A stretch of DNA of 64,000 nt, taken from NCBI GenBank assembly GCA_000697335.1, contig JNEM01014685.1, forward strand, positions 1 to 64,000. Reading direction: 5' to 3'. This stretch comes from Conidiobolus incongruus B7586 (lineage: Eukaryota; Entomophthoromycota; Entomophthoromycetes; Entomophthorales; Conidiobolaceae). Each line of letters opens with the position of its first letter. Within the stretch, counting starts at the first letter, position 1. A model generated the notes under the pieces. It made no database searches. It was not told the origin of the DNA and saw only the letters and a list, made by a program, of their open reading frames with translations. Positions 23,434 to 36,005 of the stretch are shown piece by piece. The position numbers and the translations under genes were made by a program.

Positions 23434-26400
23434 TTTCAATTATCAGCTAATAAGACTAAGTTTAGAAAATTTGTATATGCTCAAACTGCTTTTAATAATC
23501 TATCAAAATAATGCTATATATTTTCTTAATATTATTAATATGATAAATAAAAATTTAATTTATTATTATTCTATATTTTTATTTTTTTCACAAATAATTT
23601 TTAGAAAATATAATTAATCCAATTCATCAAAGCCATTAATGGCAAATTTCATACGAGTACCAATATTATTTTCAAAGTTCAAAAAATAATTTGCAAATAA
23701 AATAGTCAAAATTGAAAATGATTAAAATTTGCTTTATTATCAGTACCAAGGCTTGTTATTTTATAAAAGAATATTTTTATTATATATAATGATTGAAATA
23801 TCTCACATTTTTACAATTTGTTTTGGAGAGAAGCTTAATGAAAAAGATGAAATTGTTATATTTCATACTATAATAGTAAAACAAATTGAAAAAACTAATT
23901 TTTGGGTAAATTAAAAAAATTGATAAAATTTAATATGATTTTTGCTTAAATTATTTGGATATATTCTTTAGGAATAGTGATTATATGTCAGACTTACATT
24001 TTTCAAACCAATCTATACATATTTAACATATATATTAGTGAAAATATGCAATTAATTTAACATCAAGTAGAATTATTTTCAAAAGTGGTTTTTATTGCAC
24101 GTGTTGGAGTTAATCCGGAATATATATTTATATTTTTGGACTGTTTGTACATAAATTTAAAAATTACAAATTTCAAAATTCTTCAATCATGTGCATATTA
24201 ATTATTTTTCTTATTAAAGTTCGATTTAGATTATGAATTTGAAAGTGTAGTATCAAGTTTAATAATAGGTAATTTTAGTAAATCAATATAATTTGTTTTA
24301 ATATCTTTGTATACATTATAAATGATTGATATGTTAATTTTGTTAAGGTGCGGATTACAAACATATTATATACTATATATATATATTGTAATTGAAATAT
24401 CCAAGGGTTAAATGATTCAAACTAAGCTATATTTGCATCATATTATATTCAAAGGTAAGTAATTATTAAAATATACTCATACTTACACACTTTTGTAAGT
24501 TCGTTTCGTAAATCATTGCTCATTTAATAATTTCAATATAAATTTACTAAGCTAGAAATAGGTGGCAATGATTCAATGGATAGGTCAAAAAACTCTCTCG
24601 GTTAAAGTAAGGATTTTACAAACGCATTTGCCCCGCACTGATATATTAAAAATCAAAGAAAATAGATAATCTGGATGGCCTAAACTATTTTAATTAACTG
24701 GATATCTTTATGTTATATAATTTTGTATTTTAATCACAAGTCCTAAAATGGCAAGAGAAAAATATACGATATTACTAAAATGACGAGGAACATTGAATAT
24801 TTTCATCAGATACTTGAAATACCATTGCCTGAATAATCACACCATTATCAATTTTTAAAATGATCTATTTTCTTAACATCTTCGAAAGTATCAGATTCTA
24901 AAAAGTTATTAGTTAAATAGGAATTTCAATATTTTGTATTTACTTAAATTTATAAATGGCTATGAATATGATTTATCATTTATTTAATAATTTCTGAATG
25001 GGCATATATATTAAATCAAGGATTAAACAATCCAAAATGAAAATATATCACAAATTTTCTTTTTTTTAAAAATGTATATTTATTACAAATCTGAATATAT
25101 TAATTTATATACTTGAATAGTGAATTTTCTAAGTTTTATATGAAAGATAAATATAGCTTAATATTATCAATATCTACCTAATTTCCAAGAATGTACTTTC
25201 ATAGAAATATGGTTTTATATTAGTTTTCGAAAATTACAATCAAATTTAAAAATGAATTAAATGGCCCAATTTTAACCTTGAATTATATAGTAACTTGAAA
25301 ATTTTCAGTTTTGACTTAAAAATCAATTTAAGCAAATCATTAACTAATTTTGTTATATAATCCAAAATAAATTTTTTATTAAATATTATAAACTAATAGA
25401 AGTCATTAATTTTAAAGATTAGAACCTATAGAATATATATAAATATCTCAAATTACAAAAAATCAAAATTATTGAAAAATGTTTCATCTTATATTGTATG
25501 AATAATGAAAATCTTTTCCAATTATGTAATTATATTATATGAATATATATAATATACTCATTCTATCAATGCCCAAGGATTATATTTTATACACTGATAT
25601 CATTTATTGATTCTAATTTTTAATAATGATAAAATTTATTAACTATACCTTAGGTTCAAATTAATAAAATTTTTAAAAATTAAGTAATACATTATCTTAT
25701 AAGATATATTTTGGTTTGTTAAATGATACTATATTAATGTAAAAAATAAAATTACTAATTAAGCGATTATAGAAAACTAAAGTTGGTGGGTATAATTTCA
25801 TATAATAAGTTATTGGTAGTTATTATTATAACTAATATATAATAGTCTTATTAATTATTATGTAGATATATAACAATGGATTAAAGGGTATATTGTATTT
25901 TGAAACCATTAAAGTATCAGTTTTTGTCTTTCAAATATCATAATATATATCGAGATTATCATTTATATGAGCAAATAGTTTAATATAATTTTGAAAACAT
26001 ATAGGTTAATGATCAAAGGTTTTTTAATATACCCTATTCGAAAAAAAACTTGGTATTAGCCAGCATATTTGACCAATTTCAAATATATATAAATTAACTT
26101 TTCAAACAGATTTTAATAGTATTTATTTAATCGGATATATATTTCATTGCTCACTGATTTTATATTAAATTTTCATTTTTCCAACCCACTTAAATGTCAA
26201 AATATTGAAATTATATTAAACAAGCAATTCAAAGTAAATATACCTAAATGTTTAGTACCAAGAAAGCCTTAAGTACATGGCAATGGATAAAAAAAACTTA
26301 TTATTCATCAAAAAGATTTAAAATTATATGAAATTTTTATAACATAGACTATCCTATCTGTATCATGTAATTTCTTATACAATATGCTTTTATAGTTCTT

Positions 26401-26467
26401 ACTTTTAATGCTGAATTAATAGTGATGTTTCAATGATAATAATTCGTCAATCAAATCAAGGTTATAA
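23434..26467. other. Long AT-rich stretch between array copies 5 and 6
   Basis: No intact gene. At about 24770-24840 the plus strand reads TKMTRNIEYFHQILEIPLP, which resembles the helix 1 region of the array family (usually AKK...GFFFQHVFLEIALPL). This may be all that is left of another copy. Otherwise I see only A/T-rich DNA. Confidence 0.4.
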
Positions 26468-27133
26468 TGATCATAAATACTTTGCAAGTTGCAAAAAGTC
26501 TAAGGAATAAATTCAAGATTAAACGAATGCTACACTGGCTGTTAATTCGAAGCCTGGTTTCTGGGATAGAAACTTTTCATAGTGCACAGAAAAAATGATC
26601 AAAGAATTTTCTTTTTACACCATCTCTTTTTAAAAATCGTTCCATCCATTCCAACTTTGTTAGCTACCATCTTCGCAATTGTGGTGAAAAGGAGATTAAA
26701 GCCTTTACAAATGGTCATTGTGATTTCGTACTTCATCCGGCTAGGCCTGAGCTTAGGATCCTATAACGCGAGACTGAATCAAATCCAGGATAGAATTATC
26801 ACCTTCGTCATTGGTGTAGCCTGCCAAGTATCCATAGGCTTCAAGCTACTGCTGATCTATTAATTCTCCCGATCTTGAGCAACTAAGAACAATCCTGAAA
26901 AGATAAAGGAGTACCACGCCCAGTTTGAGATTAAGGGTTACAGGAATGCAATGATTACTATCTCATTAACATGGAGGCTTGGCTTTATCCTTCAAGCGAT
27001 TATCAATGTTATTTTGATCTTTACACTTTCCTTAGATTCGCTGATGATTATAAGTCCTGTGCAGACATTTGGGAATATCGCTATCTCGGTACTTTGGACA
27101 AGCATTTATAGCGGTTGGAAACGTACAATCTGA
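26468..27133 (+). pseudogene. VC0807-like membrane protein, copy 6 (pseudogene)
   Basis: The family motif appears as VNSKPGFWDRNFS at about 26540-26580. Helix 1 and the loop after it are lost by an internal deletion, so the sequence jumps from the FFLHHLF remnant to SIPTLLATIFAIVVKRR (helix 2). Helices 3 and 4 follow, then a stop after LLLIY, then NNPEKIKEYHAQFEIKGYR and a good helix 5-6 block ending in YSGWKRTI and TGA at 27131. Codon use in the later part is GC-richer than the flanks, which suggests a fairly recent loss. It groups with the intact copies rather than with copies 3 and 4. Confidence 0.87.
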
Positions 27134-28649
27134 AAAACATAAAGTGGCTAATATCAACAATGTATTATTAAATTTTAAATTACCAAAACTATAGTTACAC
27201 TGGATTAGAATTAATTCGAATTGTAAACTATTCTCAACATTGATCAAATAAATATCTTTACCTAAAATTTAAGTATTTTATTTAAATTCTAATATTATTC
27301 TGATATTTATTCAATTCAATAAGCTGTTCATTAAAATTCCATCATATATTTTTAAACATGATAAATTAACATTTAGGATTTTGAATATTATTCATTATTT
27401 TAAAACATTTTTATCAGTTTAAATCAAAAAGAGATATATTACCTTACAAATAATTACTTCAACTTATCATTGTTAACCCTTGTAGAGGTTGTGTGAAAAA
27501 TTATGATGGATAATTTTAAAGGTACACATTAAATTTCTTCAAAACTATTTAATCATATATCAAATTATATTGCATCAAGTTTATTCACAAGTTTTTACAA
27601 AGCTTGTAAAATTCATTTTTTTATTGTTTAAATATTGAAATTAATAAAATTATTCAAGTGTAAACTAAATTTGTTTATTTAACTAATTATGAAAATTACT
27701 GAAATGATCCAGGTTTAAAACGCAGATATCCAATATGTTGAGTCAAAAATGATTTGCCTAGTAAGATTGTATGGTTTATTTATTGTATTCTAAGAGAATA
27801 TAATTAGAGTATAATTTTTAATAAACTCCAATACTAGCTTTATATTCATAATAAATGCTGGGAATTGTCACAACTATCAATTCCACAACTCACAAAATTT
27901 TTAAAACCCTCTTCAAGTGATCCAAATTCCCTTAACAAATTTATTAGCCTGGCAAAATAATTTATCAATAATTTAGTTGAAAATGATTTTAAGGTGAAAT
28001 TTGTAATTGGTAAATTTTGTTCCAAAAGTGTGTCAATGCTGAATTTGTATTAAATCTTTTGTCGTTTATAGAATTCGGATGTTCACAATTAACTACGTAA
28101 AAATGTATATGAGATAGTATGTATATTAATTTTTGCAATGAATGTATGATGTAGGCAAACGAAAGGTAATTTAATATATGTTGCTTTGCTTAGTTTTTAT
28201 GTAATTGGATAATCTGTTAATTAATGTTGATTTTCTGTTATGAGATTCTTGATTAAATACTTATATCTAACTTGAAGGATAAAATATACAATTTGATATT
28301 GAAAATAATTATAATATAGAATCTGAGAAATGAAAGTTATAAAACTCTGGAAAATATTTTTGACATTATAAATTTATGATAAAAAATATTACCCCAAAGA
28401 TATCCAAATGTAATATCAAAATATCATTAAATATAAACTTACTATAATATTCGCATAAAAATAATATGTATACAGGGTAAAAAATTTTTGCAGAAAGAAT
28501 TATTTTGATTATCCAAATATGGTAAAGTATACAAAAATGTGCAATTTGCTTAGCGCTTTAAAAATGATATAAATAATGATAATAGCATCATAAGCAAACC
28601 ATTAGTCAATTTAAACATTATTCTCAATAGTAATTGAATTATTCAAAAT
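27134..28649. other. AT-rich stretch between array copies 6 and 7
   Basis: No gene seen. TATA-like ATATAAATAATG lies around 28568, about 80 bases before the next ATG. Confidence 0.45.
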
Positions 28650-29411
28650 ATGGCTGAAGTTACTAAAGATAGGAATGAAATTGAATTAACTCACAATTTG
28701 ACCAATGCTTCGTCAGTAGATCAAAAGACAAAACAGAATTTTTTAGACAGAAACTTTTCTGAGGCAACAGCTAAAAAGATCAGAATTTTTGGGTTCTTTT
28801 TCCAGCATGTGTTCTTAGAAATTGCTCTTCCTCTAGTGCTTTTCTTCACATTAAAGAAACCTTTGGGCGATTTACTCGCTACAATTATTTCATCAATCCC
28901 CAGTTTACTATCAACAATTTGGACCATAGCGACCAAGAGAAGATTTGAACCTTTGCCAATAATTATCATCATATCATTCTTTGTTGGGTTAGCTTTGATT
29001 ATCGGGTTCAATAACCCCAAGCTCAAGCAAATTGATGGCTCCATTATTACAGGTGGTATTGGCTTAGCTCACATAGTGTCCATCGGGTTTAAAAAACCCC
29101 TTATCTACTATTTCTCAAGACCTTGGATCACCAAGAACGATCCAGAAAAGATAAAGGAATTTGATGCCAAGTGGGAGACTAAGGAATTCAGGGATTCAAT
29201 GAGGACTATTAGCATTGTTTGGGGCTGTGGCTTCCTTATTCAAGCCGCTATCAATATTGTGCTCATCTTTACAATCACTTTGGACCTTTTGATGATTTTA
29301 AGCCCAGTGCTGACATTTGGTAACATTGGGTTACTAGTCGTTTGGACTATTATTTACAGTGGTAAGAAGAAGCAAGCTACTCAGCTCCAACAAAATGCTA
29401 ACCAAACTTAA
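28650..29411 (+). CDS. VC0807-like six-helix membrane protein, copy 7 (intact)
   Basis: Encodes 253 residues. The leader (1-29) carries charged residues, then NFLDRNFSEATAKKIRIFGF replaces the FWERHFSE form of the other intact copies. Six hydrophobic helices follow in the family order. Conserved loops are TKRRFEPLPII, KKPLIYYFSRPW, NDPEKIKEFDAKWETKEFRD and VWGCGFLIQA. The tail is Lys/Gln-rich. The ATG is preceded by ATTATTCAAAAT, as in copy 1. The gene has no intron. A family A repeat starts about 190 bases after the stop. Because three intact copies differ mostly in the leader and tail and keep the loops, they are probably all functional, but the role is unknown. Confidence 0.85.
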   Translation: MAEVTKDRNEIELTHNLTNASSVDQKTKQNFLDRNFSEATAKKIRIFGFFFQHVFLEIALPLVLFFTLKKPLGDLLATIISSIPSLLSTIWTIATKRRFEPLPIIIIISFFVGLALIIGFNNPKLKQIDGSIITGGIGLAHIVSIGFKKPLIYYFSRPWITKNDPEKIKEFDAKWETKEFRDSMRTISIVWGCGFLIQAAINIVLIFTITLDLLMILSPVLTFGNIGLLVVWTIIYSGKKKQATQLQQNANQT

Positions 29412-29604
29412 CTTGGTAAATGGTTTGAATGAACTTGAATCATTTTCGATCCTTATTTTAATTTGATATTTGTATAAAACAAACACATAATAAAATAAAA
29501 CAAGTTTATATTACTCTAGATTTTAAATAATTAGAATTTTTACAGACTGAAATTAAATAAACATTTTAATATATAAGTTACAAAAATAAATTTATAATAT
29601 AAAA

Positions 29605-31325
29605 TCAATGCTCTCTTTTATTGTTAATAACTTTTTGTTATACTTTTGGCAAACTTTAATGCTTAAACAATTTTTTTATTAAAGACTATAATTTAATGTT
29701 GTACAAATTAATTTAATTTTCTTTCCTGCAAGCTGATTTTTATTGCTTAAAGCAATTATAATCACTTAAGTTATAATCTAATGAATATATTAGATATGGT
29801 AGTTTTTTCTAATTAAACATAATTAGAAAATTCTTTACAGAATTAACTTTATGTATTTTATAAATATTATATAAAAAATAAGTGCCATTAAAATATATTA
29901 AAAGCATCAATTAAAAAAGTTTTATTTAAAAAATAATATAAAATTCATTATTAATTAATTTTCCTTCAGGAACTAAATAAATATAGCATTTGATATTATA
30001 ATGTATTATAAAAATTAAAATTAGTTTATAAGTAAATTATTTATTCATTGGGATTTATCAAGGGGTGCTAAACACACTAAAAATATTATATATACTTGGC
30101 TTCAGCAGCCAAGAATAAAATTCACCCATATTATTAAATAAATGCATAATAAAAATAATAGAAACAATTTTATATAAAAAATATAATTTATAACTTATAT
30201 TTAAACTTAAGAATCTTTTAATAGTTGAAATAAAAAATGTAATATAATATAAGATTAAATATAATGTCAAATTAACAAAAACAATATAGTTTTTAATTAT
30301 AATAACCTTAAATAGAATTAGTATAAAAAAACCTAATAGTTTTATCTTATGAATATTATAAATATTTTTGGATTTAAAACCCAAATAATATTTAATACAA
30401 CTTATTATTTCTTGATAAAAGATGTTTTATTTAAAATATATTTTCGAATAAAATTAAGATTATATATATAATAGTTGTAAGTAAAAAGTTAATATAAATT
30501 AATAATATAAATATATAGTATATTATAAATATATTTATATTATATTATAATTGAAACCTAAGGCTTAATTAATCTTGAAAACTTATCACAATTAGATTAT
30601 TAAAAAACTAGATTATGATAAAGGGATTATTTTAATTTATATTTTAATAAAAAATATATAAAGGCTTTATAATTTAGTAATTATAATAATTTACTATAAA
30701 GACCTTGGTTTTTAATTATATTTTAATAATTTTTTAACTGTAATTACTTTAATTTTTTAATTTTTTAAATTTTAATTAAATTTTAAGATATATAATATAT
30801 ATTTATATTAATTAATCTAAGCTTAAACTATTATATATAATGTATTTAAATAATTAATATTAAAATACCTTAATAATTTTTTAATTCAAATAAGAAAATA
30901 TTTATCAATTTATTAATTTATTAATTTATTTTTTACACTATTAATAATTAAAAGAATAACAGTTAAAATTATTTTTTTTTGAATTTTAATGTTCTAAATA
31001 ATTTTTCTTCTAGCTTTAAAATATTTTACCAAGTGATAAATAGTTGATTTAAATAGCTTCATTTTTAAAAGCTGTTGTAAATTTTAAATGATTTTAAAAG
31101 CTTTATGATTAACTTTTATTAATACTGAAATAAAAGACTTTTGATGGTTATTATTTAAGCATAATGAAATTAAACAATAAATTTTTAAAATTTAATTTTT
31201 TAGTGAAAAAAAATATTATATATCTATATATAGTTTTAAACTATATATTTTCCATTTTATTTTGAATATTTTTTTAAAATAATAATATATTTGAAAGATC
31301 GGAAATTAAAAAATTTCCTGTTTCT
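29605..31325 (-). repeat. AT-rich dispersed repeat, family A, copy 3, with a nested LINE fragment
   Basis: Runs parallel to the copy at 19700. It shares AATGCTCTCTTTTATTG at the left side, TTAACTTTATGTATTTTATAA, GATAAATAGTTGATTTAAAT and AAAAAATTTCCTGTTT at the right end. Its length exceeds the other copies by about 560 bases because a LINE-like piece (30045-30635) lies inside. Removing that piece gives about 1.16 kb, close to copy 1. Confidence 0.6.
30045..30635 (-). mobile_element. LINE reverse-transcriptase fragment, copy 2 (nested)
   Basis: Homologous over its length to 4500-5090 in the same orientation. The minus strand reads YKIVSIIFIMHLFNNMGEFY followed by SIYNIFSVF, a worn version of the reverse-transcriptase segment seen at 4500. 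A palindrome CTTGGCT-TCAGC-AGCCAAG is present at about 30093-30111; in the other copy it has one or two changes. This fragment sits inside a family A repeat, so it inserted later than that repeat. Confidence 0.5.
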
Positions 31326-32814
31326 TTGATACCGTGGTAATAGATATTATAGATCATTATTTGACATATTATAATAAGGTATTGATGTTGATTTAATTTC
31401 CCTGAATCTTAGCTTTGTGTATTTAGATATTGTTAACGTACTTTATATCAACATTTGTTTATTAAAAATTTGTTCAAGTGTGAAAATTTTAAGTTCGCAA
31501 ATTATATATAAAATTATTTAAGGATTTAATATATATTTATTAACTAATTGAATCAAATATCAATAACTTTTGTTTCAAATGTTTAATTTCCATTGTCTAA
31601 TATTCTAAACTAATTTTCAGTAAGTATTATAATATCTAAAATCTTACTATTAATATAATATTAAACATATAAAATTTTAAAATACTTTATCATTAGACAA
31701 GAATTTTATTTCAATGTAATCTCATAATATTATTTAAACTCCTTACTCGATTAATATTAGACAAGAATATTTGTTCATATTCTTTAGAGATGCTTGTTTA
31801 TCGAAACTAAAATCTTTAATATTCAAATCAAGTTAGGTTTATCAAGCGGTAGATTAAATCAGATTATATTATATTTTGGATTTTTAATAAATTTACAAAT
31901 TTTGTTTAATTCTTATATAATATAAAGTTATATACCATATACGTTATTATGTATTTGATATTTTTTATGTAAATTGTATTAATTGTATTTCAAATTCAAT
32001 TGCCTTTCAATTAAAATATTCATCTTTAAGTACAATTTGAATTGAGTATATCCTTTTTCGTATTAAATTTCATATTGAGATATATAACATATAAATTATT
32101 CAATTATATTCCGCTTTGTTTTAGTATATTCAATTTATACAGCTTCATTGCTATTTTCAGTTTAGAGCATCAATTTATATAAATTTTTGACAAAAATAAT
32201 AATGCTTATACTAAAAAATAAAACAATGGAAATTATAGATATTAATACTTGTTAGAAAAAATGAAAAACTCAATAATAACCTGATTTTGTATCAAATGAT
32301 TAATATTAAATAAAATGTATAAGTTATTAATTGAAAAAAATTGCAAGGATCAGATTTATTATTAAAATCGGGCAACAGATATCAAATCAATATATACAAA
32401 TTTTCGAATTATCAATTGAGGATAGATTCTGATTAAAAGACCAGCGTTACAGAATAATAAATTTTTGAAATATTAAAATATTATTTCAATATCAAATCCT
32501 TCAAAATTTAGGTGGAATAGTAACTCTTAACAAAATAAAATCATTTGACCAGTTCTATCTATAAATATATATTTCCACTGAATTAAAATATGTTGAAATT
32601 TAATCGAATGAAAGATATCCATTATTCAAATAGGATATTTTGTTGATTAATATAGCAAATAAGTTGTGAACCAAAAATATTGTATGTAAACATATAAACT
32701 GACAAATTTAGCCTAATAATATCCATTGCTAATTCATCACTATTAGTTCTTAAGTTATATTACTTCTTTTCAAGTTTATATTTCAATAAAGCAAATTCGA
32801 AATTTTAAAAAAGA
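31326..32814. other. AT-rich stretch between repeat A and a worn array copy
   Basis: No gene seen. Confidence 0.5.
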
Positions 32815-33275
32815 TTTTTCAACTACACTGAAAATGATATCAAAAATTTCTGAAGATTTATTCTTTTAACTTTCATAATAGGAACAGTGATGACAGTTAA
32901 TGGTAATTATTTTATCATCTCTTCTGATACTATAATCAATAATCTTAACTATGCAACTCATAAGATAGAGCAATTGCAAATTTTGATTAATATATTATTC
33001 ATGATCGGTTAGAGAAATGGTCTAGATTTGAAAAATATCAAAATAATTTGTCCAAATCCACTAATCTTGTATATATCTCTTATCCTTAGTTTATTTTGAA
33101 CGATTCTGGATAGATTAGACAATGAAATGTAAATTGATTAGTTAAGGACCTTCAAAATGCTATAAATATCATTACGATATAGTGAAGTACTAGATTTATT
33201 ATTCAAACAATTTCAAACTGAAATTTCATATTTACTATCTCTTTAGATTTTTTTTGATAATTTAGTTTTAAGGTA
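32815..33275 (+). pseudogene. VC0807-like membrane protein, copy 8 (worn remnant)
   Basis: Faint but ordered similarity to the array family. NYTENDIKNF at about 32822 matches the NFSEATAKKI motif, and IISSDTIINNL matches IISSIPSLLSTI of helix 2. In the second half, PLILYISL matches KKPLIYYFSRPW, and FKML-ISLRYSEVLDLLFKQF-QTEISYLLSL matches the helix 5 region (FRDSMRTISIVWGCGFLIQA...). Base composition is back to local A/T levels and stops are many. The middle of the gene is largely gone. This is the oldest-looking copy that can still be recognised. Confidence 0.55.
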
Positions 33276-33642
33276 AAATTTGCCAATTGATTGAGTAGAC
33301 TTGTTGGTAGGGTCGCAATGACTAAAAAAAGAAGCGAAAGTTGTCAACATATCTAAATTCATATATTGGCACAACCTATTATATATAATAGGATATTAAT
33401 AAATTAAAAAATCATCGATACTGTTGAAAAATCAAAGTTTCAAATATTTAATCGATCTTTAGGATCAATTTGAATATGAATGAAAACTTGATTTGTATTT
33501 GATATCTCATATATTGAATTTATCAAATTTTTTAAATCTGCATCTATAGCTTGATGAAATTAACTATTATTACCGAAAATTATCCAATTAACTTGTAAGA
33601 TAGAAAAAACACCCATATTTAGTATACTCAAAAAATACATAT

Positions 33643-33977
33643 TAACGAGTCTTGGGAAAGTCATGTCCAGATTAGTTTAGATAAATGAGAGAGATTTGGA
33701 GAATTCCAGGTAAGCGTCGGGGAGATAGGGATTTATTGGTTTAAGCCAGATAGCTTGGAGGACCCAGATCAAGTTCTTCTCTTCGAAAATAGCTCTAATT
33801 CTGGGTTTTATTTAGAGTGAATTGGGTAAGGTGATTTAAGAGATTCTCTGATAACTTGCATCATCGGCTAATTAAAAGTTAAAGAGGAAGCATCTGGTAA
33901 GCGGGGGGGGGGAATGACGTTAAAATTAGGGGGATGTAAGAACACTTAGGCAGAAGAGAGTCACCTGGCTCGTGACA
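33643..33977 (-). mobile_element. Possible solitary LTR (fossil), about 335 bp
   Basis: A patch with clearly more G+C than its surroundings. On the minus strand it starts with TGTCACGAGCC, a beginning often seen in fungal Ty3/gypsy LTRs, has an AATAAAA poly(A)-like word inside, and ends near CTCGTTA, roughly the inverse of its start. A run of ten G lies at 33903-33912. No internal retroelement region is next to it. Similar starts occur at 41143 and 62221. Target duplications were not clear, so the call is tentative. Confidence 0.35.
33903..33912 (+). repeat. Run of ten G
   Basis: A G10 homopolymer inside the possible LTR. It is the longest G run in the window and stands out in such A/T-rich DNA. 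Confidence 0.9.
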
Positions 33978-34186
33978 ATATATATCGACAAACTAGCACA
34001 CAATATTAATAATAAATATTCATGGTTTGAATGCAAAATCAAATATTGATCAATTAATAATTCAACCCATGACCAAAATTCTAAAATAAATCAAGAATCT
34101 ATAAATCACACAAAAAATTTAGATATTTAGAGTTCGGAAAACTTGCAATATCATGTATATTAATTTAAAATATTTCCATATACTTT

Positions 34187-34812
34187 AAAATATTAAAAAC
34201 CATTGTATTTCAATTTCAAAATATATTTATTGAAATTGCAGTACCTTTGATTCTCTACTTCATTCTAAAACAACACCTAGTCCAATTATTAGCTATTATT
34301 TTCTCTTCAATACCAATATTACTTTCGACTCTATTTACTTTCATATTTTATAAGAGATTAAATCCATTGCCAATAATGATCATTGTATCATTTTTTATTG
34401 ATTTAAGCATTAGCTTAGGCTTCAAAGATGCCAAATTCAATCAAATACAAGCATCTATTATTACAGAAGTTATTGGCATGATATACTTCATATTACCGTG
34501 TTTTCCCAAGACTTTGGTATTTTATTTTTCGAGACCATACGTCACTATGAACAATCCTGAAAAGATTAGGCAATGGAATGCGAATTGGGAGGTTGAAGGA
34601 TTTAAAGATGCAATGAAGGTTATTACCATTGTGTGGGGCGTTGGATTCATTGTTCAATCAATGATGAGTGTTATTCTGAATTTTACAATATCATTGGATT
34701 TGTTAATGATTCTGAGCCTTGCATTGACTTATGGTAATATTACCATTTAAGTATTTGGACTCCTTTGTACGGTAGAAGGAGGAAGAAAGAGGGTGAGAGA
34801 AGAAGACAATAA
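34187..34812 (+). pseudogene. VC0807-like membrane protein, copy 9 (5'-truncated pseudogene)
   Basis: The leader and family motif before helix 1 are missing. Recognisable sequence begins with KILKTIVFQFQNIFIEIAVP (helix 1) and runs in one frame through helix 2, YKRLNPLPIM, helix 3, helix 4, LVFYFSRPYVTMNNPEKIR, WEVEGFKDAMK and VWGVGF to TYGNITI, where a TAA (34748-34750) ends it before the last half helix. Basic tail residues (GRRKKE-like) follow in another frame. Within the family block the frame is open for over 160 codons, so decay is recent or the fragment may still be expressed. Cys of WGCGF is replaced by Val. It is the last array member. Confidence 0.85.
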
Positions 34813-35393
34813 ATTCGAATACAAAATCTATGTTCATAAAATATATTATTGTCTAAATAAATTCATTTTAATTGATAGAAAATAATCATTATATATTTCA
34901 GTTGATACAAAATTCATCTGTTAGTTATTATACTCAATTAAATCATTGTTTATTTCTAATATTTTTAAATATATTAAATTATAAATGTATTTGAATTAAA
35001 TATAGAAATATAATAATCTAAAGACATTTATTTATCAATAAATACAGGTATCAAATACATTCAATAATATTTGAATATTTATTGTATATTATACATAGAC
35101 TGATTTTTAATTGTATAATGAAAGATATATGATATAGAATAATGGTAACATTATATTTATTTTAAATACGAATAAGAGGGATTTATAGATAATATATTAA
35201 AAGGATAATATATATTAAAATATAATTCAAAAATTGTCATTGAAAAGTGCCTGAAAACTAAGCTTATAAAAGCTTGTAAAATGATATCAAAATTGAAATA
35301 AAAAAGTAATATCTAAAGCATTAAGAATGTTAATCAAAAGATAATAGCAAAAAAAATAAATAATTGAATCAATTAAAATGGGAAAAACCTAAA
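34813..35393. other. AT-rich stretch between the array and tRNA-Asp
   Basis: No gene seen. Confidence 0.5.
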
Positions 35394-35465
35394 CTCTCCG
35401 ACTGGGAATTGAACCCAGGTCACCCGCGTGACAGGCGGGTATACTCACCACTATACTATCGAAGA
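35394..35465 (-). tRNA. tRNA-Asp (anticodon GTC)
   Basis: A 72-nt cloverleaf on the minus strand. Acceptor TCTTCGA pairs with TCGGAGA through one G-T pair, the D arm is GTAT/ATAC, the anticodon arm CCCGC/GCGGG holds CTGTCAC with anticodon GTC, and the T arm CTGGG/CCCAG encloses TTCAATT. Discriminator is G, normal for tRNA-Asp. A T5 run follows downstream. Confidence 0.95.
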
Positions 35466-36005
35466 TTAAAATTTAATTTTGAAATGTATATTCGTATTTT
35501 CTTTTATTTTTAATTAAAATATTTTTATTATGATACCATTATTTCAATTATTCTCATTAACTTTTGATGGTTTTCATTTCATTTATCTACTAATAATTAC
35601 TATTTTCTCATCCCTTTTAATCACTTACATCAACTATCTTTTCACCTAATAGTTTATGCCCTATATTTGATATATAAATACCAATTTTTCAGCATATTAA
35701 ATTCAATTAAAAATAATTTACTAACATTAAAATTTATCTTAAAAATATATATACAAAACATATTTATTAGTATTTTGCTGAATGATTGATAATAGAGAAT
35801 GTCAACTCTCATACATTTTAATTATTCAGAAGAAAGATATATTTGTTAAATAATTAAATTATTTTTATAATAAGTCAAGATTAATAAAATAATGAAAATA
35901 AATATTGGTAACAATTATATATTAATAATTTATTAGATATTTTGTAAGACCGAAATATATTTAGGGTATAAAATATATAAAATTAATTTCACTAATTGGA
36001 CAAAA
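35466..36005. other. AT-rich stretch between two tRNA genes
   Basis: No gene seen. Confidence 0.5.
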
